A stretch of DNA of 64,000 nucleotides, taken from Acidobacteriota bacterium. Lineage in GTDB: Bacteria > Acidobacteriota > Vicinamibacteria > Vicinamibacterales > 2-12-FULL-66-21. A program made the translations under genes and the position numbers. Shown piece after piece: positions 34,516 to 41,824 of the stretch; position 1 is the first letter of the stretch, and each line of letters starts with the position of its first letter. The notes beneath the pieces were generated by a model. That model saw only the letters and a list, made by a program, of their open reading frames with translations. It was not told the DNA's origin and made no database searches. The stretch is taken from positions 62,001 to 126,000 of the forward strand of contig QHWT01000071.1 in the NCBI GenBank assembly GCA_003222675.1. The letters run 5' to 3'.

Positions 34516-36141
34516 ATGCGTACTCCCCGGTTTTTGCCCGTGATGCTGCTGGCCGTCCTCTTGTCGGCCGTGGCGGGTGGCTTTTTCGGTAGCACCGCGC
34601 TCGCCACGCAGGACGAGGTGGCACAGCAATACAAGATCTTCACGTCCGCACTGTCGGCGATCGAGCGGGAGTACGTCGAGGAGGTGCCCTCCGACAGACT
34701 CGTTTACGGCGCGATTGATGGCATGCTGAAAACGCTCGATCCGCATTCGAGCTTCTTCGATCCCAAGCAGTACGCGCAGATGCGCGAGCGGCAGGAAGGG
34801 CGCTATTACGGGCTGGGCATTTCGATCCAGGTGATCGACGGCGACATCACCGTGATGTCGGTGTTCGAAGGATCGCCCGCGTATCGTGCCGGGCTGCGCC
34901 GCGGCGACGTCATCGCGCGCATCGAAGGGGAAGACACGAAGGGCTGGCTGAGCGAACAGGCCGTCAAGAAGCTGAAAGGGCCGAAAGGCACCAAGGTCAA
35001 GATCTCGATCCGCCGCCCAGGCTACGAGAAGCTGATCGACATGGACGCCGAGCGCGATGAAGTGAACATCACGACCGTGCGCGGCGCGTTCATGATCGAT
35101 GCGCAGACGGGCTACATCAAGCTCGGTGATTTCTCCGAGACCTCCGACCGCGAAGTCGGCGACGCGCTCGACAAGCTGCAGGCGCAGGGGATGAAGCGGC
35201 TCGTGTTCGATCTGCGCGACAACCCGGGAGGTCCGCTGGAACAGGCGATCCGCATCGCCAACCGGTTCCTGCCGCGCGGCGACATGGTCGTTTACACGCG
35301 CGGCCGGGTGGCCAACGCGGACCAGGACTATCGCGGCACCGATAAGCCAGATTACACGGGGCCGATGATGGTGCTGGTCAGCCGCCAGAGCGCGAGCGCG
35401 TCCGAGATCGTCACCGGCGCGCTGCAGGATCACGATCGCGCGCTCGTCGTCGGTGAGACGACATTCGGGAAGGCATTGGTGCAGTCGGTCTATCGGATCA
35501 GCGAGGGGGCCGGCCTCGCGCTGACGACCGGCCGGTACTTCACGCCGAGCGGCCGGATGATTCAACGTCCGTGGGACACGGCCTTCGACGAGTACCTCAC
35601 GTACACGCTGCGCGAGCAGACCCCGGAACGCGAGCACGCCGCGTCGGCGCTGAAATACACGGATGCCGGGCGCAAGGTGTACAGCGGTGGCGGCATCGAT
35701 CCGGACAAGTTCTTCGCGGGACCCGTGCAGGGCTACAGTCCCACGCGGTTCGGCCGATCGCTCATCGCGCGCTCGGCGTTCGCGAACTTCGCCGAGAGCT
35801 TCGTGGCTGAAGGAGACACCCGCATGGGTAGCGCCTCCGAGGGGAAAACGCGCATGGCACGCGGGTTCACCGTCACCGACACGATGGTCGCCGACTTCAA
35901 GAAGTCGCTGCAGAAAGAGAAGGTCAAGATCGACGAAGCAGCGTTCCAGAAGGACATCGATTTCATCAAGGCGATGATCCATTACGAAATCGACGTCGCG
36001 CTCTTCGGCATCTCGGAGGCGCAGAAGAACCTGATTGCGAAGGATCCGCAGGCGCAGTTCGCGTTGACGCAATTCCCCGACGCCGTGAAGCTGACCGAGC
36101 TCGCGAGGAACCGCGTGACCTCGCGAGGAGGGAATCATTAG
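34516..36141 (+). CDS. C-terminal processing (S41) peptidase
   Basis: 541 residues. A signal anchor (about 5-30) is followed by a helical N-terminal region (DEVAQQYKIFTSALSAIEREYV, LDPHSSFF), a PDZ domain (about 95-180, YYGLGISIQ... SPAYRAGLRRGDVI) and the S41 core: DLRDNPGG, serine in SRQSASASEIV and lysine in TTFGKALVQS. The C-terminal extension (about 400-541) is helical. It is a periplasmic protease of the CtpA/Prc family, which trims or degrades C-termini of envelope proteins. ATG 34507 is an alternative start. It is divergent from tatA with a 98-base gap. Confidence 0.9.
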   Translation: MRTPRFLPVMLLAVLLSAVAGGFFGSTALATQDEVAQQYKIFTSALSAIEREYVEEVPSDRLVYGAIDGMLKTLDPHSSFFDPKQYAQMRERQEGRYYGLGISIQVIDGDITVMSVFEGSPAYRAGLRRGDVIARIEGEDTKGWLSEQAVKKLKGPKGTKVKISIRRPGYEKLIDMDAERDEVNITTVRGAFMIDAQTGYIKLGDFSETSDREVGDALDKLQAQGMKRLVFDLRDNPGGPLEQAIRIANRFLPRGDMVVYTRGRVANADQDYRGTDKPDYTGPMMVLVSRQSASASEIVTGALQDHDRALVVGETTFGKALVQSVYRISEGAGLALTTGRYFTPSGRMIQRPWDTAFDEYLTYTLREQTPEREHAASALKYTDAGRKVYSGGGIDPDKFFAGPVQGYSPTRFGRSLIARSAFANFAESFVAEGDTRMGSASEGKTRMARGFTVTDTMVADFKKSLQKEKVKIDEAAFQKDIDFIKAMIHYEIDVALFGISEAQKNLIAKDPQAQFALTQFPDAVKLTELARNRVTSRGGNH

Positions 36142-36155
36142 GGCATTCGGCCCTA
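36139..36155 (+). terminator. Hairpin at S41 stop codon
   Basis: TAGGGC, loop ATTCG, GCCCTA: a perfect 6-bp stem that includes the stop codon. No T-tract follows, so a terminator role is weak; it may be another dispersed palindrome. Confidence 0.35.
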
Positions 36156-36190
36156 CATTTAGTGGCGGTAGTTTGCTGTTGCCCTAGGTA

Positions 36191-36402
36191 TGGGGGCTTG
36201 TTAGACTGAGCGCCGTTCACCCGGCCCCAGGGGCCATCCTGCTTTGTGCAGGGTGTGGGCTGTCGGGACCAACGGCTGTTGTCGGTCATCGTTTCTCAGA
36301 AAACCTGTATCCCGTGCGCGGGCCCATGCGGGCTCGCCGAAGCGCCCCCAGCCGCTTCCCGGTCGTGCTTTGTCTGCATGGCCGGCAGCGGCTTTTTTGT
36401 TT
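36191..36402 (+). ncRNA. Candidate structured small RNA upstream of smc
   Basis: A 383-base gap with no gene holds a strongly folded segment. TGGGGGC (36191-36197) can pair with GCCCCCA (36344-36350) to close a domain. Inside are perfect hairpins CCTGC/GCAGG (36238-36252), GACC/GGTC (36267-36287) and GCCC/GGGC. It ends at an intrinsic terminator (36350-36402). TTGCCC and TTAGAC at 16-base spacing just upstream are a possible promoter. A size near 190 bases would suit a 6S-like RNA, but I cannot match any family, and the tmRNA, RNase P and SRP cores are absent. Confidence 0.4.
36350..36402 (+). terminator. Rho-independent terminator
   Basis: AGCCGC (36350-36355) pairs with GCGGCT (36388-36393) with an inner CCGG/CCGG stem, followed by TTTTTTGTTTT. 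It has the classical form and lies 120 bases before smc. Confidence 0.75.
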
Positions 36403-36407
36403 TGTAG

Positions 36408-36508
36408 GGCGGGCCTTCCGCCTTCGCGCGTAGCGCTTCGGCGGACCGCCGTAGCCTTGGCGGAGGCTGGTTGGACCCGCCGGGCGATGCCGGGTCTGAA
36501 GACCCGCC
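36408..36508. repeat. Cluster of palindromes before smc
   Basis: Several short inverted repeats: GGGCGGGCCTTCCGCC-type words, GCGTAGCGCTTCGGCGGA and CCGCCGTAGCCTTGGCGGA variants, and CGGGTCTGAAGACCCG (36491-36506), a member of the GGGTC-TTTA/TGAA-GACCC family, ending 18 bases before the smc ATG. Confidence 0.7.
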
Positions 36509-36524
36509 AAGGATCATTTCTAAT

Positions 36525-39500
36525 ATGCGCCTCCAGCGTCTCGAGATTTCCGGCTTCAAGAGCTTCCCGGATCGATCCGAACTTGCGTTCGACCACGGCG
36601 TCACCGCCATCGTCGGCCCGAACGGCTGCGGGAAGAGCAACGTGGTCGATGCGATCACGTGGGTCCTCGGCGAGCAGAGCGCAAAGACGCTGCGCGGCGA
36701 GCACATGCAGGACGTGATCTTCGCAGGAAGCGATGCGCGCAAGGCAACCGCCGCGGCTGAAGTCCGGATTCGGCTGGGAGGGGTCGCGTCGCGCGTGCCC
36801 GGCAGCGGCAAGGTGCGGCCGCAGGACCACGCGCTTTCGACGGGGGAGCCGGCGCGACCGCTGTCCGGTGGTGAAGCCGTGGTCGCAGCGGCCGCGGGCG
36901 AGCTGCTCGGCGCGGGAGAGACCGTTGCGCTCCTCGACGAACCGCCGCTGATCGTGCGCGATGTCGAGGTCTCGCGGCGGCTGTATCGCTCCGGGGAGAG
37001 CGAGTACCTGATTGACGGCGAGGTCGTGCGGCTCAAGGACGTGCAGGACCTGCTGATGGATTCCGGTCTCGGCGTGCGCGCCTACGCCGTCATCGAGCAG
37101 GGAAAGATCGGGCAGATCCTCAGCGCGCGTCCCACGGATCGCCGTCAGCTGATCGAGGAAGCGGCGGGCGTGACGAAATACAAGAGCCGCCGCCGCGCCG
37201 CGGAACTGAAGCTGGAGGCGGCGCAGCAGAATCTCACGCGGGTCGACGACATTATCTTCGAGGTTGAGAAGCAGCGCGGCACGCTGAAGCGACAGGCCGC
37301 GAAGGCCCGCCGCTACAAGCGGCTGCGCGAAGAGCTGCGGCGCTGGGAGAAGGTGCAGTTCGCCAACCGCTATCGCGTGCTCGGCCAGACGATAGAAGCC
37401 GCGCGCGCCCGCCTTGGCGACGCGCGTGCGCGCGAGACCGCGGCGGCTGCGCGCCTCGCCGAAGTCGAAACGGTGCTGGAGCGGCTGCGCCTCGAGTTGA
37501 CCGAAGCGGATGCGCGCGCCACAGCCGCGCGCGAGGCGGCGCATGCGCGCGAGCTGTCGATCGGCCGGTTGCAGCAGCAGGTCGCGTTCGACAAGCAGCA
37601 GGTGGAATCGCTGGCGGCCGCTGCGACCGCCCTTGCCGCGGAGGTCGGGACGCTCGACGCGCGCCGCGAGCCGGCGCGCGAAGAACTGGAGACCCGGAAG
37701 GGCGCGGCAGCGCGTGCCGCCGAGGAGCGCCAGCAGGCGGCGGATGCGCTCGCCATGCAGGACGAGGCGTACGACGCGGCGCATCGCAACATTGAAGGCC
37801 TCGAAGGGGATGTCGAAGCGGCGCGAAGCGAGGTGTATGCCGCGGTGAATGCCGCCACCGCCCTGCGACACGCCGTCGAGCACGCCGAGGCGGCGCGCGC
37901 GCGAATCGGCGAGCAGCTGGCGAAGCTCGATATCGAGCGACACGACCTCGAGGTCGAGGCCGAGCGGGCGGCCGACGAACGTGCCAGCGCCGAAGCCGCG
38001 CTCCGCCGCGCGCGCGAAGCGATGGAAACGCTGCACGTCGATCGGGCCGCGCGCGAGTCGGAGCTCGCCGTGGCACGCAGCAGCCGCGACACCCTCGCCC
38101 GCGAGCTGCGGACGCGCGAGCACGAGCTCGCCGGCGGCCGCGCCCGACTGCAGTCACTCGAGGAGCTCGACGCAGCGCGGGCGGAGTACGGCGAAGGTGC
38201 GCGCGCGATTCTTGCCGAATCCGGCGACGCGGTGCCCAACCTGGGTTCGGTGGCGGACTACCTCGAAGTCGATCAGGCTTACGAGCGCGCTGTCGAAGCG
38301 TGCCTGAGTGACCTGCTGCAGCACGTGGTCGTTCGGACGCGCGCCGAAGCGGATGCCGCGCTCGCGCTCGTGAAGGACCGAAACACCGGCAGGGTCGGAT
38401 TCATCATCATTGAGTCGCCGGCGCTGATGGATGGCTCACCGGCGCCCGCCGGCCGGCCACCCGCGACGCCGCCGCGGCTCGATCGCGCTGTGCCGGTCTC
38501 TGCGATCGCACGTATCACCGGGCCGGCGGCGGACACGATCCGCGCTGCGGTTGCGGACGCGTGGGTCGTCGACAGCCGCGAGGATGCGTACGGCGCGTCG
38601 CAGCGGACGAACGGTCCTGTCGCGACGCTCGAGGGTGACGTGTTCCGCGGCGCGCATCGAGTCGAAGGCGGTGTGCGTGCTGAAGCTCGCAGCATCCTGA
38701 CGACCAAGCGCGAGATCAAGGAACTGCGCGAGCGCGCCGAGCAGGAACAGGCCCTGCTGGGACGCATGCGCGAAGAAGTTGCGAATCTCGACATGGCGAT
38801 CGCTGCGGCCGAGTCCGCGATCATGTTCCTGCAGCAGGAACTGCACCGCCAGGAGAAGGCCGTCGTCGGCTTCGACCTGCAGGTGTCCACGGCCGGCGAT
38901 GCGTCCGATCGCGTCGCGCGCAAGCAGGAACAGATCGGCATCGAGCGCCGGACGGCGGAGGAGGAGCTGCGCTCGCAGGAGCGCCGGCACGAAGAGGCGC
39001 GCGAATCGATCGAGCGCATTCAGGCAGAACAGCGGGCCGCCGACGAACAACTCTCCGCGGCGCAGCGGCGCTTGTTCGAAGCGCGCGAGGCCGCCGAGAC
39101 TGAGGCTCGCCGCACGTCCGAGGCGAAGGCCGCGCACGCCGCGCTCGTCGAGCGCACCAGCGCGTTGGCGATGGAGGTTGAGCGGCTCGAAGAGGCGGCA
39201 CGCGAGCTCGAGGAGCGAGTCGCGACACGGACCGCCGAACTGGCGCGTAACGTCTCGCGCCGCCAGGAACTCCACGACACAATCGAACGATCGGAACGTC
39301 AGCTCGACGAGGACGTGCGTACGTTCGACGAGTTGCGCGAGCACGTGAGAGCCGCCGACGAAGCGTCGCAGGCGCTGCGATCGGAATTCGAATCGCAGGA
39401 ATCGACGATTCGCGACGCGCGCAAGTCGCTGGAGGGGGTCCGCGATGAAGCGAGTCAGCTCGAGGTCGAGCGCGCGACCGCGGAGTCGGACCTCGCGCAC

Positions 39501-40370
39501 CTCGCATCCTCCTGCGCCGACAGCGTGCAGGCCACGCTGGACGAGGTCGCTGCGGAAGTGGACCAGATGGAACGCGACGGGCTCCTGGCAAGCCCGAAGG
39601 CCGTCGAGGACGCGCCCGAACCGGCGGAGATCGAGCCCGAACTCGCGGCGGAGGCCGGCATCAGCCGGCCCGATTCGGATGAGCGAGCCGCCGAGGTCGC
39701 GTCATCCGCTGCCGCCTCGAGCCGCACGCTGACGCCGGATGAAATGGTGGCGGATCTGCGCGCCAAAATCGAGCGGATGGGCGCCGTCAACATGATGGCC
39801 ATCGATCAGTTCGACGACCTCGAGTCCCGTCACACGTTCCTGACCGCGCAGCGCAAGGACCTCGTCGACTCCATCGCGGCCACGAACGAGGCGATCAAGA
39901 AGATCGACAAGACCACGCGCGAGCGCTTCCAGGACGCGTTCACCGAGATCAATCGATACTTCGAGGGGACGTTCACCACGCTGTTCGGCGGCGGGCGCGC
40001 CGGCCTTGTCCTGCTCGACGAGAACGATGCGCTCGAAAGCGGGATCGACATCATCGCGCAGCCTCCCGGCAAACGCCTCCAGAGCGTGCAGCTCCTCTCG
40101 GGCGGCGAGAAGGCGCTCACCGCGATGGCATTGATGTTCGCGATCTTCAAGTACCGTCCGAGTCCGTTCTGTCTCCTCGACGAGATCGACGCGCCGCTCG
40201 ACGACGCGAACATCGGTCGGTTCGTGGACATGCTCCAGGGGATGCAGGAGCACACGCAGTTCATCCTCATCACGCACAATCGCAAGACGATGGAGATCGC
40301 CGATCGGCTCTATGGCGTGACGATGGAGGAGCCGGGCGTGTCGAAGCTGATTTCGGTGCAACTGAATTAG
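36525..40370 (+). CDS. smc: Chromosome segregation ATPase SMC
   Basis: 1281 residues. The N-terminal head has FKSF and Walker A GPNGCGKSN (31-39) and the YRSGESEYLIDG block. Two long coiled coils (about 210-545 and 700-1090) flank a hinge (about 560-690, VPNLGSVADYLEVD). The C-terminal head has LFGGGRAGL, signature QLLSGGEKALTA and Walker B FCLLDEIDAPLDD. It organises and segregates the chromosome with ScpA/ScpB. Between V80 and R151 of the head there are about 48 residues more than in the B. subtilis protein. An Ala/Glu-rich insert (about 1010-1070) interrupts the second coil. The start has AAGGA 11 bases upstream. Confidence 0.95.
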   Translation: MRLQRLEISGFKSFPDRSELAFDHGVTAIVGPNGCGKSNVVDAITWVLGEQSAKTLRGEHMQDVIFAGSDARKATAAAEVRIRLGGVASRVPGSGKVRPQDHALSTGEPARPLSGGEAVVAAAAGELLGAGETVALLDEPPLIVRDVEVSRRLYRSGESEYLIDGEVVRLKDVQDLLMDSGLGVRAYAVIEQGKIGQILSARPTDRRQLIEEAAGVTKYKSRRRAAELKLEAAQQNLTRVDDIIFEVEKQRGTLKRQAAKARRYKRLREELRRWEKVQFANRYRVLGQTIEAARARLGDARARETAAAARLAEVETVLERLRLELTEADARATAAREAAHARELSIGRLQQQVAFDKQQVESLAAAATALAAEVGTLDARREPAREELETRKGAAARAAEERQQAADALAMQDEAYDAAHRNIEGLEGDVEAARSEVYAAVNAATALRHAVEHAEAARARIGEQLAKLDIERHDLEVEAERAADERASAEAALRRAREAMETLHVDRAARESELAVARSSRDTLARELRTREHELAGGRARLQSLEELDAARAEYGEGARAILAESGDAVPNLGSVADYLEVDQAYERAVEACLSDLLQHVVVRTRAEADAALALVKDRNTGRVGFIIIESPALMDGSPAPAGRPPATPPRLDRAVPVSAIARITGPAADTIRAAVADAWVVDSREDAYGASQRTNGPVATLEGDVFRGAHRVEGGVRAEARSILTTKREIKELRERAEQEQALLGRMREEVANLDMAIAAAESAIMFLQQELHRQEKAVVGFDLQVSTAGDASDRVARKQEQIGIERRTAEEELRSQERRHEEARESIERIQAEQRAADEQLSAAQRRLFEAREAAETEARRTSEAKAAHAALVERTSALAMEVERLEEAARELEERVATRTAELARNVSRRQELHDTIERSERQLDEDVRTFDELREHVRAADEASQALRSEFESQESTIRDARKSLEGVRDEASQLEVERATAESDLAHLASSCADSVQATLDEVAAEVDQMERDGLLASPKAVEDAPEPAEIEPELAAEAGISRPDSDERAAEVASSAAASSRTLTPDEMVADLRAKIERMGAVNMMAIDQFDDLESRHTFLTAQRKDLVDSIAATNEAIKKIDKTTRERFQDAFTEINRYFEGTFTTLFGGGRAGLVLLDENDALESGIDIIAQPPGKRLQSVQLLSGGEKALTAMALMFAIFKYRPSPFCLLDEIDAPLDDANIGRFVDMLQGMQEHTQFILITHNRKTMEIADRLYGVTMEEPGVSKLISVQLN

Positions 40371-40552
40371 GCCGTTATGCGGCGTCTCACGAGAGTGTCG
40401 GTTTCGTTGCCGCATAACGGCGGCGCGCACGGCGCGCCCGCGACCCTTCGACAGGCTCAGGGTCGCCCTGAGCAAGGTCGAAGGGCGACGAGCGGAGCGG
40501 GGCGAAGGGGCCCCCGCAAGCGAGGAGCCGGGGTCCGGGGCGGAGCCCCGGA
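40371..40552. repeat. Three stacked palindromes between smc and the M48 gene
   Basis: (1) GCCGTTATGCGGC (40371-40383) with perfect inverse at 40409-40421. (2) CCCTTCGAC/GTCGAAGGG (40444-40485) enclosing GCTCAGGG/CCCTGAGC with a 3-base loop. (3) TCCGGGGC, GGA, GCCCCGGA (40534-40552). No T-tracts follow. They fill the whole gap. Confidence 0.88.
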
Positions 40553-40561
40553 TCAAAAGAA

Positions 40562-41680
40562 GTGAACGAGGATCGCGCGTCACGGTACCACCGCCTGCGA
40601 CGGCGCGCGGTGATCGCGTCGACGATCACCGGCGCCGCATGGCTGATCGTGCTGATCGTCACCGGCGGATCGGCGGCGCTGGCGCGCACGGTGTCGGCGG
40701 CCGCGGCGGCGTGGTCGTCACCTATCGGCCGCGCCGCCGCGATCGTGCTCTTCGTGGCACTCGTCGTCGCGGGCTACGAAGCCGTCACGCTCCCGTTCAC
40801 CTATTTCCGTTTTCGCCTCGAACACAAGTACGGCCTTTCATCGGAGCCGCTTCGGACGTGGGTTTCCGATCATCTGAAGGCGTTCGCGCTCGGGCTCGCC
40901 ATGACCGCGGGTGCGGCAGGCATCGTGTTTCTCGCGATCGCGCTGTCGGGGCCCTGGTGGTGGCTGAGCGCTGGGGGACTTTTCGCCCTCGCCGGCATGG
41001 CGCTCGCCAACCTCGCTCCGATCGTCCTGATGCCGCTGTTCTACCGCTTCAAGCCGCTGGAGCGGGATGAGCTGCGCGACCGGCTGCTCACGCTGTCGGA
41101 CCGCGCCGGCGTAAAAGTCCTGGGCGCCTTCGAATGGGGGCTGGGGGCGAAGACCTCGCGGGCCAACGCGGCGCTCGTCGGCCTCGGGCGCACCCGCCGC
41201 ATCCTCGTCTCCGACACGCTCCTCAACGATTATTCGGACGACGAGATCGAAGTCATTCTGGCGCACGAAATCGCGCACCACGTCTATTACGACATCTGGT
41301 CGAGCCTCGCGATTGAAAGCGCGGTGCTCGCGGTGTCGCTCCTCGCCGCCGACGTGGCGGTGCGAACGCTCGGCGCAACGTTCGGGATCGACGGACCGTC
41401 GGATCTCGCTGCGCTGCCCCTGATGGCGGTCGCGAGCGCGCTGGTGTCGCTGCTCCTCAGGCCGATCGGCAACGCCTGGTCCCGCCACAACGAGCGCCGC
41501 GCCGATCGGTTTGCGCTTGCGCTCACGCGCCGTCCCAACGCGTTCATCTCGGCGATGCGCCGCCTCGGCGCGCAGAACCTCGCAGAGGAGCGCCCGTCGT
41601 CCGCCGTCTTCTGGTTCTTCCACACGCATCCGACGATCGACGAACGTGTTGCCGTCGCAAAGCAGTTCCCGGCGCCGTAG
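40562..41680 (+). CDS. M48 family zinc metalloprotease (Ste24/HtpX-like)
   Basis: 372 residues from GTG. Five or six membrane segments are spread along the protein. The catalytic zinc motif HEIAHH starts at H235 (H235, E236, H239), with the third ligand likely in NERRADRFAL. The N-terminal layout (PFTYFRFRLEHKYGLSSEPLRTWVSDHLKA) is that of CAAX-protease-like Ste24 rather than HtpX. It likely degrades misfolded membrane proteins. A stacked-palindrome block separates it from smc, so it probably has its own promoter, which I cannot see. Confidence 0.88.
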   Translation: MNEDRASRYHRLRRRAVIASTITGAAWLIVLIVTGGSAALARTVSAAAAAWSSPIGRAAAIVLFVALVVAGYEAVTLPFTYFRFRLEHKYGLSSEPLRTWVSDHLKAFALGLAMTAGAAGIVFLAIALSGPWWWLSAGGLFALAGMALANLAPIVLMPLFYRFKPLERDELRDRLLTLSDRAGVKVLGAFEWGLGAKTSRANAALVGLGRTRRILVSDTLLNDYSDDEIEVILAHEIAHHVYYDIWSSLAIESAVLAVSLLAADVAVRTLGATFGIDGPSDLAALPLMAVASALVSLLLRPIGNAWSRHNERRADRFALALTRRPNAFISAMRRLGAQNLAEERPSSAVFWFFHTHPTIDERVAVAKQFPAP

Positions 41681-41698
41681 GGTTTGGTGATCAGGTGG

Positions 41699-41791
41699 CT
41701 TCCGCCTTCAGGTGGAAGGAAGCATCGTTGCTGTGACAGCTCCACCGCGATTGCAACGACGCAGCCGACCATCTTCGCCTGAAGGCGGAAG
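41699..41791. repeat. Inverted pair of CTTCCGCC palindromes (degenerate)
   Basis: CTTCCGCCTTCAGGTGGAAG (41699-41718, one mismatch) and CTTCGCCTGAAGGCGGAAG (41773-41791, one base missing) in opposite orientation, 54 bases apart, between the M48 and M14 genes. Confidence 0.8.
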
Positions 41792-41824
41792 CCACAGGGT
41801 TCTTCAGTAGAATCAACGGCGTCC

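Noticed and set aside
34387-36138. Minus-strand open frame (583 codons) opposite the S41 peptidase
   Set aside because: Composition is typical of antisense high-GC frames and the plus-strand gene has all catalytic motifs.
36875-36895. Second ABC signature in the SMC head insert
   Set aside because: PLSGGEAVV resembles the signature, but the true one is near the C-terminus next to Walker B.
36201-38123. Minus-strand open frame opposite smc and the candidate RNA
   Set aside because: It covers both an intrinsic terminator and the SMC Walker A coding region; no protein features.
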